From NCBI GenBank assembly GCA_015680685.1, contig MNCI01034785.1, forward strand, positions 1,055,519 to 1,119,518: DNA of 64,000 nucleotides. Direction: 5' to 3'. Positions 46,401-58,053 of this stretch are shown in pieces. The position numbers and the translations under genes are program-made. The stretch is from Gnetum montanum. Taxonomy: Eukaryota; Streptophyta; Gnetopsida; Gnetales; Gnetaceae. Each line of letters starts with the position of its first letter. Position 1 is the stretch's first letter. The notes beneath the pieces were generated by a model. The model was not told the DNA's origin. It worked only from the letters and a program-made list of their open reading frames with translations, and ran no database searches.

Positions 46401-47326
46401 CTGTAGTGTCAAACCATGCCAAAAAGTGCTTATGGTGATGGGATAAGTGTTATGATGAGATGATATAAGTTAAAGACTGTACTTGTTCATGAGGAAATAC
46501 TGACATGGGTTAACAATTAATTTCAAATGTTGACATCATGGTTATGGTATGGTAGTGACATGCTTATTGACCAATGTAGACTTCACACTTTGTGCTTAGA
46601 AGTGTTGGTTACTTAATAAAGTTCTTGAGGAACCAACACCTCACTTTAAGGTTTCTTTGGCCATTATGCTTCTCTCTTTGTTTTCTTGGCATCATTAATT
46701 TATTTTTTAAGGCTTCATTGTCCTCTAAACTTCTTGGAAATTTGCTTTCCCTCGTATCTTCTTTTTTTCTATTTCTAGGTGAAACCTTCATTGGGTTTCA
46801 TTGCCAAGGTAGAAATCAGTTTGTTTTTCTTTTTGAATGAGATGTGCCACAGGTAACAAACTTTATGGTGAAATGGCCATAAGGCATGAGTGTCAAAAAT
46901 TAGTCATCATTGTTTTTTAGGATGAGGAAAGTTGAAATTAGACTATGGGATTGTGGCTCAAGGAGGGGAAATGGAGGTGATGTGAGACAAACACTCTTGG
47001 TATGGTAAGATAAGCTAACCAAATATTACGCATGAAGGTCACATGGTAACTTACTATTGTGATGTATTGTAGCTTTGTCATAACTTCCAAGATTCATCCT
47101 ACAAGCACAACTCCAAGAGAATAAGAAAACAAGAAAAAAAACATGTTGTTACAATACATTACATAGGGCTACATGAGACCATTAGTAAACCAAACCACCA
47201 TAGGTTACTATTGTTGTAGCATAGAAAGAGATCTATGTGATGCACATTAGATTTATTTACTGTATCAAACAAATAGAGAGATATAAGTTATGTAGGCTTG
47301 CTTATTATTAGTTGTAAAGATTTTTT
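46401..47326 (-). other. B4 3' noncoding region up to the C1 insertion
   Basis: No gene recognised. By position it is the tail of minus-strand element B4 between pol (right of C1) and the 3' LTR. The reading frames at 46592-46840 look random. Confidence 0.5.
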
Positions 47327-47331
47327 ATGTT
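47327..47331. repeat. Target site duplication ATGTT, left of C1
   Basis: Identical to 56019-56023. Confidence 0.92.
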
Positions 47332-48169
47332 TGATGAGTCATGAATTGTTGGCTACAATATCACACCAATGATATCATGTATGCAATATCGCAACCTAGA
47401 CGTGATATCGGATATGCGATATCATGGTTTGTCTTCTCATATATAAATAAGAAGTAGGTGGATTTGGTTTAAGAGCTAGTCTTTAGTATTAAGGTAGGAA
47501 CTTTTTGTCAGTTTTTCCTCTCAACCCTTTCTCCCAGTGCATGCTCGCAGTGTGATGACTGGAATTGTATGGCATCCTTATTCGAGTGTGACGTACTAGG
47601 AAAAGCACATGACCAGTAATAAAGATTGAGATTACTTCATCATTGCAGCATCCACATAGCTTAATTATTTAATTTTTATTTTTATTTATTAATTTATTTG
47701 TTAATATCTCTCTACTCTTATCTCCTAGTAATGTGGAATGAGTACGACTTAATCACGGGCATTTAAGTGTGACTACTTGGTAACCCAGTAACGTACCTAG
47801 GCCATGCGCTTGGTAATCCCAATGGTAGTTGTGCACAAGGTTCAAGATGTGTACAAATGATTAAGGAACGAATGCTCATCGCACTTAGGCTAATTTAGAT
47901 TCTCTCTCACCCTCTCTCTCCTAGCTTAGTTGATATTATTTCCCATCATACCTAGGAGTAGCATTAGTGTAGGAACACATCATACACCTCCCTTTGGACT
48001 AAACCATATGTGACAAAGCTAATACTAGTCCACGTGGGAAGATAGCAAACTACAATTTACAAGTAACTATCTAGATACCACAACTAGTCCATCTGTAGAG
48101 TTTGACCAAATCATGCATGAGGCACTTATATTCGTATGGTTGAGTGTAGGGGTACCTCGTCACTCATCA
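47332..48169 (+). repeat. C1 5' LTR (838 bp)
   Basis: Starts TGATGAGTCATG, ends GTCACTCATCA, so the ends form an 8 bp inverted repeat. U3 has six ATATC-type half sites in about 65 bp (47367-47426) followed by CATATATAAATAAG (TATA, about 47439-47449). An AATAAAGAT signal is at about 47620. Confidence 0.93.
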
Positions 48170-48170
48170 T

Positions 48171-48188
48171 TGGTGTTGTTGCCAGGGA
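48171..48188 (+). other. Primer binding site of C1, tRNA-Asp type
   Basis: TGGTGTTGTTGCCAGGGA one base after the LTR. Athila elements have TGGCGCCGTTGCCGGGGA here, pairing with tRNA-Asp; the differences are mainly C/T and G/A transitions. Assignment is from memory of the consensus. Confidence 0.72.
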
Positions 48189-48310
48189 CGATGCTAGTTA
48201 TCTAGATTAGTTATATCATACAAGGTTACTATATAGGAATTAATGATATATCTTTTAGGAATAAATAATTACAAAAATTCACATACAAATTCACAAAAAA
48301 TTTCACAAAC

Positions 48311-50207
48311 ATGCCTCTCCTACAAGACTACGATAATGCCACATCTAGTGAGGCAATTCATTAGAGAACCAACGAATTATATGAAAATGAAGATTGGAGT
48401 ATGCAATCTGAGGTGGGGGTTTCTTATAAACATAAATGAAGGTAGCATCATCCCAATGCACAAAAGCATAACTTCCTCGATGACGATAAACCCCTACTGG
48501 CCACTACAAGCCTAACACAAATACAAGAGGTTGTTCGAATCTCCCGTAGGCATCGTAAAGAGAACCACCTACCTATGCTTGATTTAAACAACTTTCCCAA
48601 TTTCTCAGGAGGCTATGACTTAGATCCATAACAACATTTACAAGCCTTCTACAATGCCTATGCATGGAATAACATTGATAATGGTTGACAAAAACTCAAG
48701 CTCTTTCCTCTGACACTCATTGTCCAAGCAAAGTATGGTATAGATCGTTAAAACAAAATTTAATTTGACATTGGCCAATAATGGTAGAACTCTTTAATGA
48801 AAGATATCAAACCTATGCAAGAATTTCATCCTTGAGGAAACAAATCTAAGAGTGGAAACAAGCATAACATGAACCCTTGGGGACATGGCCTTGGAAAGAT
48901 ATTATGCACTATTAAAAAACTGTCCAGGCCATGAGTTCTCAAGGAAAGGCTAATGTACCATATCATTGATGGGCTTCGTAATGAAACAAGACAGACCCTA
49001 GGGATGTATGCCCAAGGTCAACTATACGAACTACAAATCCACCAATTCCAAGAGCTTATTAAGTAGGTAGCAAAAGAAGAAGGAGAAATGGCTAGATGGG
49101 AAAGTGTTGAAAAACATCAATAGGACCAAAATATCAACTTAATAGAGGTCCATAATCACAAAAAGGAGAAATCAACCCATCTCAAGGAGGAAGAACCATC
49201 TTTTCTAGTACAACAATCATTAGATGAAATAGAGGCAAAGATCAATAAGATGCTAGAATGGCTACATAAAAAGTATGGACAATATATCAATATTATTAGA
49301 GATAGAGTTTTGACAACCCAAGAGGCAGGACAAAATATCATTAGACAATCAGAAAGAAGGAATGAGGAAAATAAAAGCTCAATTTCCAATCATACATATG
49401 AATGCAACATTTTCCTGTACGATCATCCCAAGGGCCAATGCCCAATCTTTTTACATTTATATGAGCATTCAGGAAGCACATTACATCCAGAGTTCATATA
49501 GAGATACTATGTTTGATCATAGTGGAAACAATCCTAGTCGTGAGGGAAGCCATCCCTACACTAGAGACACCCTTCATATCATCTGAATCCAAATATTTAT
49601 CTAGTTTAATATCCTATTTCCCCAATTGGGTCAACATACTCTATCTCGCTGCATTATCATTCTTCTCAATGCTATCAACCCATGTCCTCAACACAACCAC
49701 CACCTTGTGTACCTTACACTTCTCTTAAATTTCAACATTCTCATACTTTCCCTCCTTCTACATCACCACCAACTGTTCCTGAGGTGTTTGCACCACAGCA
49801 ACAACCCATGAACATTACTTGTGCTACTATTGCCAATAGCAGTGAGAGACCTCGTCAACATCAAAGGTGCCCCTTCTTTAGACATGACCATAGGAAGGGA
49901 CAACATAGTTCCAAGGCCACTACATTCTTGAACTCATCATAAGTCCAACACTGTGGTGCATCCTTCTCCTCGAACCCAATGCCTTGTGTCACTTCATCAA
50001 GGCCACCAATTAACACTCCAACAACCATACGGCCCAATAAATATAGCCATGGAGGATGATATCCCGATCCTTACATACCATCTTATGATCTCAAGTATCA
50101 TAGTGGATCAACTCTCTACTTGGGAATCACATCTTACAAATTGCCCTCCTATGCTTACTATAATTAGGTGTGTGAACCCCAATGGGGTAAGTATGACTAA
50201 GTTTTGA
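48311..50207 (+). pseudogene. C1 gag
   Basis: MPLLQDYDNAT near 48311 opens a degraded frame: LDLNNFPNFSGGYDL (48580), FPLTLIVQAKYGI, then MYHIIDGLRNETRQTLGMYA and LYELQIHQFQELI (about 48955-49065), a Lys/Glu-rich helical part (KINKMLEWLHKKYGQY), and a Pro/Gln-rich tail with STQPPPC and CPFFRHDHRKGQ (49680-49900). The middle matches A2 gag. Stops and frame changes are many. Confidence 0.72.
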
Positions 50208-52200
50208 TATTTCCAACATGCAAGGGTCCTCATCTTTCATTTATTAATCCTTTTCATGCTCAACATTTAGTTATGGGAAATATTCCCCATTCTAATAACA
50301 AGCAGGATTAATAACTATTTTTCATTTTATTTAATTTTACAATTTTTTATTTTTCATTTTTTCATTTTTTTAATTTCTTATTTTATCTTTTTTTCTTTTT
50401 ATCTTTTTATCAGTAATCTCATCTACGAATAAAACACCCATGTGGCTTGTTGGTTGAGGTGTGTTCTATGTTATTAAGTCTCAAGTGATCAATTATTTGG
50501 ACAGTAAGCCCATTACACCCACTCATCCACTCTACAAATAATAGGTTCTGTTCGATGGTACAGTGATATTCTTGACATTCTTAAAACTTAAAATTAATTG
50601 TGTGTTCATTGTACCCAGAATGAAGAAGGATGGACCAAGAGAGAATGATTAGGGTGTGACATCAAGGGGACTTACAGATTCTCTTTGGTGACATCTATGA
50701 GAGTTATTACGCAATGTGATTGTACTAAGATCCTTGTAGATATAATGCAAAATGGGAGTAAGAGTAATCAAAAGGCACTCAAAAATCCAATGCTATTCTA
50801 GGGGTTCCCACTGGAAAGACATGCACCCATGCTTGAGGGTTGGTGGCTTCTCTAGATTCAACATTTAGAAAAAAATGCAAAGAAAGTGCCATAAAGCAAA
50901 AATCACTCCTTCCTTAAACAAAATGCTAAGTGATCATATGCCTTGTTGTTATGGTACTCTCATAGTCTCTAATCATGGGATGAAACAATGCAGTGTCATT
51001 GATCAGAGGAATGGAATTGATCCTGATCTTGGAACGATGGGTTAATGACACATTAATCATGTTTTACACGCAAGATTCATTGTGCTCTGAGTTAGTTACC
51101 TCATGTCCTAATCTCTACAATCCCTTCTATAGTCTGTCTCATCTTGTTGTTCATGTAATTGTAGCTCGTGTCTTGTGTAGCATAGAATTCTTACCTCATT
51201 TCGGTGATACTTACATGTGTGTGTTTTGTGGAACCAATTTGGATTACATTATACCCTTCTAGTACCTATGGACATTTTAAGGTGTGGTTACACAAGGGCA
51301 TTATAGGTTGGAACCTGCTTTGGGGAGGACCCACTTGGGTAATTTTTGTAATTTGCACTCATAACACATCTTCCACACATCATCTATTACCCTCAGCATA
51401 TTGTAAATGATATTATTTCCCTTATTACTATCCCTCTGATTCAAACGTTGCTATGAACCATCACATAGCCTTTTTCTCTCCCTTATCATCTGAGGTCCTT
51501 ATCGATAAATTCCATACCATCATAATTTTCATGCCTTCAAAACTAGTTGAATTACCCTAGAACCTTTAAAAATAGTCCATATGTTCTTATTTTACATCAT
51601 TTAATTTTAGAAAAATATTAAAAATTTGGTACATTTTATAAAGTGCCCTAACTTTGATAGGTCACAATATCATGTACGCGATATCGCATCCAAAAAAATA
51701 TATATACGTGACCCCCCTATGTCTATCAACATCATTTGCAACTGTTCCCATGGGGGAAGTTTTTCAAATTTCTCTCTATGACTCACAATTGCGCATCCCT
51801 TGCTTTCATATCCATAACTCGCTTGCTGGTACTCCAATTTTCATTCCGTTTGAACCTACTTGAACCAAGAGTGTTTAGCTTAGTCATGGGGGAGAGGCAC
51901 AGGTTGAATAGTGCATAAATTTTTTGAAATTCATCATCACCTAAAGGAAATTATTAAGGGTAATTAGTTATAAAATTAATGATAAACGTACCACAAACAA
52001 TTTCATCTCCTTAGTTATACCGGGAAGCTAGATTTGGAAACCACCTAAGCAAAGAGGATTAAATATTATAATCTTTCAGGGACATTTTCTCCTAATAATT
52101 AATGTCACATGGAGATAAAGCAAATTAAAAAAGGCAAGTAGTAAGGTATAACATAACCTTGGTAACAACCTTACTAACAATTGGCCTTGTGTAATTGTAG
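50208..52200 (+). other. C1 spacer between gag and extra ORF
   Basis: Two kilobases without clear coding. The part after about 51280 (GCTTTGGGGAGGACCCACTTG) matches the A1 3' region near 21600, so gag is joined to post-pol sequence and pol has been lost. It ends in GGCCTTGTGTAATTGTAG directly before the extra-ORF ATG, a good splice-acceptor shape. Confidence 0.62.
51660..51720 (+). promoter_or_regulatory. Candidate internal promoter in C1
   Basis: GTCACAATATCATGTACGCGATATCGCATCC, two ATATC palindrome sites, is followed at once by AAATATATATACGTGACCCCCC. The arrangement copies the LTR U3 (palindromes, then TATA about 20-30 bases on). The extra ORF starts about 500 bp downstream. A2 has the same TATA-GTGACCCC block before its extra ORF. 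Confidence 0.55.
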
Positions 52201-54945
52201 ATGGCCCCAGAACGTGGACAACAGGAAGGTCCTACTCAAGGTGTGATCAAGCGACCTAGGAGAGGTGAAGGATAAGTTCCTACTGAACAACATGCAAAGC
52301 AACAAGAATAATAATTTAGTATCGATCAAGAAGACCCTACCATTTTACAATCAAGGTAGGCAAAAGGAGGAGTTTCTGTAGTGTCTAAATAGGGATGACA
52401 TCTCATGTTGCTGCAGGATTGTGTTCAGGCCATCCATGAAAGGTCCATATTAATTACAGTGATTGTGGAATTAAAATTTGGACCTTTCATAGAATTTTCT
52501 TTGAAGGTCATTAGGGATCACCTCAAAGGATCCCCATTGTGGCCTACCCTCTTTGAGAGCAGTGCCTAGTACTTAGGAGAAACGTACCAATTTTTGCACA
52601 ACAAAGAAGAATGCACCACGGTTAACATTTGTGGTGTGATTGTTGATTTCTTTGTCCAAGCCATTTTTAAAGCATTAAAACTTCTGAATACAGGGCCAAA
52701 GGTTGCTTATTTTTCTACCGACTCATACCATGATGCACGATGAGATAGGGCATACGGAAAGGAAAATAAGACCCATGGGGAGTTGATGAAGAAAGAGAAG
52801 ATTTATTTCAAAATAGGGACTTATCACATTTTCCCCACAAGAGGTTTAAAAGAAATTCAGCATATGTGGTAAGAGGATGTGTAGTGTTGATGGGAAAGTT
52901 TAATGCTAACCTGCCTCATCTATATCTTATGAAGATCCTAAGGTGGTTTGAAGAATGAAAGATAGGGAAGTTTGTGTTGCCCTTCCCTTGTCTTATCAGG
53001 AAGCTATGTTGTCATGCTGGTATCAGAGGATACACCAATTATGTCCTCCAAAAAGCCCAAAATTATTTGTATGCTGAACTACTAAAGCCACCAGCTGCAA
53101 GGAAAATCACTGGTGAGACGCTGGGGCTAGAACAATAAAAAGAACAGATGCAAGGGCCAACTACAACTCAACTTGCACGACCCAGCCAACTTCCAAGCAT
53201 GGGACCCAATTCACAACAAGAAGCAAGGCCTAGCATGGGCTAGCAAGATCAACCACCACCACCGCTACAAGATTACAGACCGTCGATGAGCCATCTCAGG
53301 GCCATTGCTAAGACAGTTAGTTGGGGAAGTTTTGATGATGCAAATCTCTTTCGCATCATCGATGATGCTATATAGCCTACGGTTTCTATGGATTGTGCAT
53401 GGGGTGAAGTGTCCATTTAGATAGGATGAGGGGAGAATGCTTGGTTACAACAGATTTTAGGGAACATTACATCCTTTCAGGTGTAATTGAAAATTGGTAA
53501 AGGAGCCACGGTGGTGGTCATGCAGCAAAAGGATGTAGCATGAGCTACAAAATTGGTTATAGACCACATTAAAGATTCATTAAATGTGCTTGTTGTGACA
53601 CTGGTAGATCTTACAGGAGCACAGGATGTTCAAACTTTGGTTGATACCTTAATGACACCTGCAGAACATGAGGATGTACTCAATCGATTACTACAAATAG
53701 GAAAGGTAATGTCGTCCTTGTTTGACATCCCATAGGATGTTATAGCAATACAATCAAACCTCATTTCCACCAAGGGGAAGCTAGTCATGATAGAGATGAG
53801 GGCTGAGCACAGTGAAGTGAACTTGAAAAGATTGTAAGAAAGGCTCGTGACCCTGCAAGTAGCACAGTGGGATCCTTCTCAATTTGTTCCTGCAAACTAG
53901 CTCGACACTTTCAAAATCAAGCAACTCAATAAATTATTGATAGAGAATAAAAGGGTGGTGGAAGAAAAAGAGAAGGCTAACTAGGATGCTTCTATGGCAC
54001 AAGCACAAACTTACGCACATGCAAGACACTCAAGGCCTTACAAGAGGAGAATAAACAACTTATTGCTAACAACCTTCAGTTGACCTCTATGGAGAAGCAA
54101 GAGAATGCTCTCAAGGAACATTTTTAGTAGTTTTGAGAATAACTAATCAAGGTCAACTAGGACATGAACCATTTAGCTAGGGAAAATTGAACCCTCTCAA
54201 TGGAGGAGGTACGTGTCATCCATTAGAAGACAACCATTGAAATAAGCACATGGAAGAATGAGGCTAAATGACATGAGAAGCTAAAGGATCATTTTTGGGA
54301 CCAAGTAGGGATGTATAAACAAGTCATCAAAAATGAGATCCATATGGCTAAGGCCTACATCAATGCTCTCAATGCTCAACACACTGGCTGGCGGGCCATA
54401 TTGGACACATACGCATTTGCCCCCTAGGCAGAAGTTAAGAGCCAGGACCCGTAGATCTAGGACCTTATAGAATACATGGAGTTGGCAAACCTGTGGTATG
54501 CCAACCTTGCCATGTTAATAGTAGGGCACCCGAGAATAGAGATCAAGCAACAAGTAGCCACCACCTATGCCAAATATGAAACAGAATTTTTAGAACATAA
54601 GAAAACATTGCAAAAATTAGAGGTTACAAATTTTGAACTCAAGGTGGTTAAAGTAAGCTACTAGGGACAGAAAAGTGTTGCAATATACTTGGCTCGATGG
54701 CTCATAGATTTTCAAGAATATAGAGATAAAGCTAGAGCCTATGAGGAGGAATGGTGGGTGTTTACAACTTGGTATGTCAAAGAAAATAAAATGTTTCTGC
54801 AACTACCCTTCCCATGGGAGGTGTTGACTCCATCAAACATTGGAACATTAGCATGGATGACACAGGATCCCTAAACTAAAGAGGAGAGACTCTAGGCCAT
54901 ACTTCAACACCATCAAATCCTAAGACCTGGAGCATAAGACAAGGG
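52201..54945 (+). pseudogene. C1 extra (env-position) ORF
   Basis: MAPERGQQEGPTQG starts at 52201. Later parts: ELKFGPFIEFSLK (about 52460), GPKVAYFSTDSYHD, VLPFPCLIRKLC (about 52975), RPSMSHLRAIAKTVSWGSF, GKGATVVVMQQKDVA and KLVIDHIKDSLN with a clean piece at 53553-53735, then long helical, coiled-coil-like Glu/Lys/Gln-rich sequence (53.75-54.7 kb). The A2 homologue shares the first two thirds. No signal peptide or membrane segment is evident, so env-like describes its place, not a shown function. Stops and small indels abound. Confidence 0.72.
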
Positions 54946-55170
54946 AAAGGCACCCATGGAAGAGCCACTGCCACCACGAACTACATGAGTTCCACCCAAT
55001 TTTGTAGTTATAGGATTTTCTTTTGCATTCTTTGTGTTGTTTCTCAATTTTTTTCTAATTCCACATTGTAGCATGAATCCATTCTAGTTAGTCAATAATC
55101 CCATACCTATCCACTATGTAATCAATGGATGTTGTTCTCACTTTAACTTGAGCATGACTTTTCATTGATT

Positions 55171-55180
55171 CGTGGGGGTA
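55171..55180 (+). other. C1 polypurine tract region
   Basis: CGTGGGGGTA directly before the 3' LTR; A1 has GTGGGGGTA in the same place. Confidence 0.7.
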
Positions 55181-56018
55181 TGATGAGTCATGAATTGTTG
55201 GCTATGATATTGCATCCATGATATTGCATATGCAATATCGTAGCCTAGACACGATATCGGATATGCGATATCATGGTCTGTCTCCTCATCTATAAATAAG
55301 AGGTAGGTAGATTTGGTTTAAGTGCTAGTCTTTAGTATTAAGGTAGGGACTTTTTGTTAGTTTTTCCTCTCAATCCTTTCTCCTAATGCATGCCCATAGT
55401 GTGATGATTGTAATTGTACGACATCCTTATTTGAGTGTGACATACTTGGACACGCACATGACTGGTAATAAAGATCAAGATTACTTCATCATTGAAGCAT
55501 CCACTTAGCTTAATTATTTAATTATTATTGTTATTTCTTTCTTTCTTAGTTAATATCTCTCTACCCTTATCTCCTAGTAACGCAGAAAGAGTATGACTTA
55601 ATCAAGAGCATTTAAGTGCGACTACTTGGTAACCCAGTAGCATACCTAGGCCATGCACTTGGTAATCCCAATGATAGTCATGCACGAGGTCTAAGATGTA
55701 TACAAATGATTAAGGAATGGATGGTCATCGCACTTAGGCTAGTTTAGATTCTCTCTCACACTCTCTCTCCTAGCTTAGTTGATATTATTTCCCATCATAC
55801 CCAAGAGTACCATTAGTGTAGAAACACATCATACACCTCACTTTGGACTAAACCATACATGAAAAAGCTAATACTAGTCCAGGTGGGAAGATAGCAAACT
55901 ACAATCTACGATTAACTGTCTAGATACCATAACTAGTCCGTCTATGGAGTTCAACTAGATCATGCTTGAAGCACTCATATTCGTATGGTTGAGTGTAGGG
56001 GTACCTCGCCACTCATCA
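55181..56018 (+). repeat. C1 3' LTR (838 bp)
   Basis: Same length and ends as 47332-48169. ATATC words at 55206-55275 then CTATAAATAAG. By eye more than nine bases in ten agree with the 5' copy. Confidence 0.93.
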
Positions 56019-56023
56019 ATGTT
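56019..56023. repeat. Target site duplication ATGTT, right of C1
   Basis: Identical to 47327-47331. Confidence 0.92.
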
Positions 56024-58053
56024 GATAGTCAATTTGTACTTGTAAAGAGGATTTTATTAGATGTGATAAGGCTTGATATAGGAATGATTGATTGGGTTGG
56101 TCAATTCATTCCCATCCATGTCTGCCACTCTAAATGCCCCATTGCCATAGGCCTTGATGATGAAGAAAGGTCCCACCTAGTTGGCTAAGAACTTGTCCAC
56201 ATGCTCATGAATAGCCTTAACGACCAAGTCTTCCTCCTTGATCTTTCATTTTTTCAAATCATGGCAATGTTTTTGCTTCTACCTCTCTTGGTATTGTTTG
56301 ATATGAGCAAGAATTTTTGTTTTCTACTCTTCCACTAAATCTAGGTTAATAGTATGCAACTCTTTATTCTTCTCATCATTGATAAATTCAGATATAGCCA
56401 CTCTAAGTGATGAAACCTAAAATTTAAGAGGAAAAACAACTTCAGATTCACAAATCAAGCTATATGGGGTTACATTGGTTGTGGTCCAAAAGGTAGCTCA
56501 ATAGGCCCAAAGCATCTGGATATGCCACTCATGCCACTTGCATCTACTATTATTTAGCATCTTTTAAAGAAAGTTTATGATGGATTTGTTACTAGCTTCA
56601 GCTTGCCCATTAGCTTGAGGGTAATATGGTGATGAGAAGAAATTTTTAATGCCTAGGTCTTGATAAAATACTTGCATTTCTTAAATACTAAACTATATTC
56701 CATTATATCTGACTATGGTCAAAGGTATGCCAAAACAAGCTACTATGTTATCTAACATGAAACTATAGACTTTTTGGAACACTATCTTTCTCAAGGGAAT
56801 AGTTTCAACCTAATTTATTAAGTATTTAATTGTAGTGATGATGAACCTATGCCCTATATAAGACTTAGGTGTTATAGGTCTAATAATGTCAAGTCCCCAC
56901 CATTGAAATGACCAATTTATTTGAGCAGTGTGTAACTCAGTTGGTGGCACATGTATTAAGTTACTATGTTGTTGATAGGTATCACAAATTTTAACCTTCT
57001 ACAGGTACTCACTTTCCATATAAGGCCAATAATAACCTAATCATCTAATCTTGGTGGCAATGGCTCCAGGTCCTATATGTCCCCCATATATAGCTTCATG
57101 AACTTGCTCAAGGATTATGTGGGCTTTGGTTTTTCCCAAGCACACTAACAATATGCCATCATAGGACTGTTGAAATAGAGTTTTATGACTTGTAATGATA
57201 TACTATTTTGATATTTTACATATAGCATCCTTTTGAGAAGTAGTTAGCCCAAGTGGAGATTCACCATGCATCAAGTAAAAATTGATATCATCATACCACT
57301 CCTTGTGAGGAGTGGTGTTAATGGAGGCAATGGTTCCTGTAGTGTTCTATATAATGGGAATAACACAATTCATAGTTCAAGAAGAAAAATTGCTAAACAC
57401 ATCAAACATCACACTTAGGTCTAAGGTTGCAATGAAATCAACTAACATGTTTTTAGTTTGAGGTATATGTTGGATGCCAACATCTATAAATTGTTGCATT
57501 AGTTTATTACCTAGGTCATAATAAGGTTGCAAATGTTTAGCTTTACATGCATAAACCTCTATTACTTGGTTAACCACAAGTTTTGAATCATCTTTCATCA
57601 TTAGGCATTTGATTCCTTGGTCAAGAGATTCCATAATATCTTTTATTAATACTTCATTCTCCACCATGTTTTTGGTACATGAAAACTAAAATTGATAAGT
57701 GAAGGGTTGGATTGCATTAGAGGATGATGTTATAATGGCAGCAACACTAGCCCCATGGATAGTTGAAGCTCCATCAAAGTGCACAATTACCTCATAGCCC
57801 TTAGATACTTCACTAATAATGTTAACATGTTCATCAAGGAATTCAGGATCAATGGTTGCATGGTCTTTGACTAGAGAAATGATAAGTTAAGTGGCTATAG
57901 CTTAACCTTTGCTTGATGCTTGGGAGATGTAATGTAAGTAAAAATTAGCTATTATGGCTTTCCAATGGGCTATACAACTACTTTCATATATATTGGTCAT
58001 TATGGCTTTAAGCACATTGTCCTTGCAAATGACATTAACTTGGGCCCCTAAAG
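56024..58053 (-). pseudogene. B4 pol: RNases H and integrase of a Tat-lineage element (minus)
   Basis: Minus strand from about 58053. The end of Ty3 RNase H (QVNVICKDNVLKAIM, HWKAIIANFYLHYIS), the archaeal-type RNase H (VHFDGASTIHGA, KDDSKLVVNQVIEVYACK, HIPQTKNMLVDFIATLDL; long clean frame 57667-57377), then integrase (GGHIGPGAIATKI, WWGLDIIRPITPKS, PYYPQANGQAEASNKS) ending with NGAFRVADMDGNEL and SYIKPYHI near 56068. The second integrase Asp is Tyr (RYNG); the Glu is kept. RT is missing: the sequence stops where the B3 LTR begins. Confidence 0.85.

Larger units (their letters stand above)
47332..56018 (+). mobile_element. C1: pol-less Athila-like retrotransposon, 8.7 kb
   Basis: Two 838 bp LTRs (47332-48169 and 55181-56018) with target duplication ATGTT at 47327-47331 and 56019-56023. 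Inside: primer site, gag (48.3-50.2 kb), spacer with promoter-like block, extra ORF (52.2-54.95 kb), polypurine tract. No RT, RNase H or integrase is recognisable in the 7.0 kb interior, so the copy must have moved with enzymes from a relative. LTRs are similar over their whole length, making this one of the younger insertions. It sits in minus-strand element B4. Confidence 0.92.

Noticed and set aside
46592-46840. 82-codon hydrophobic frame that could be a small membrane protein
   Set aside because: T-rich composition makes such frames common; it lies in transposon noncoding sequence and has no homologue in the other Tat copies here.
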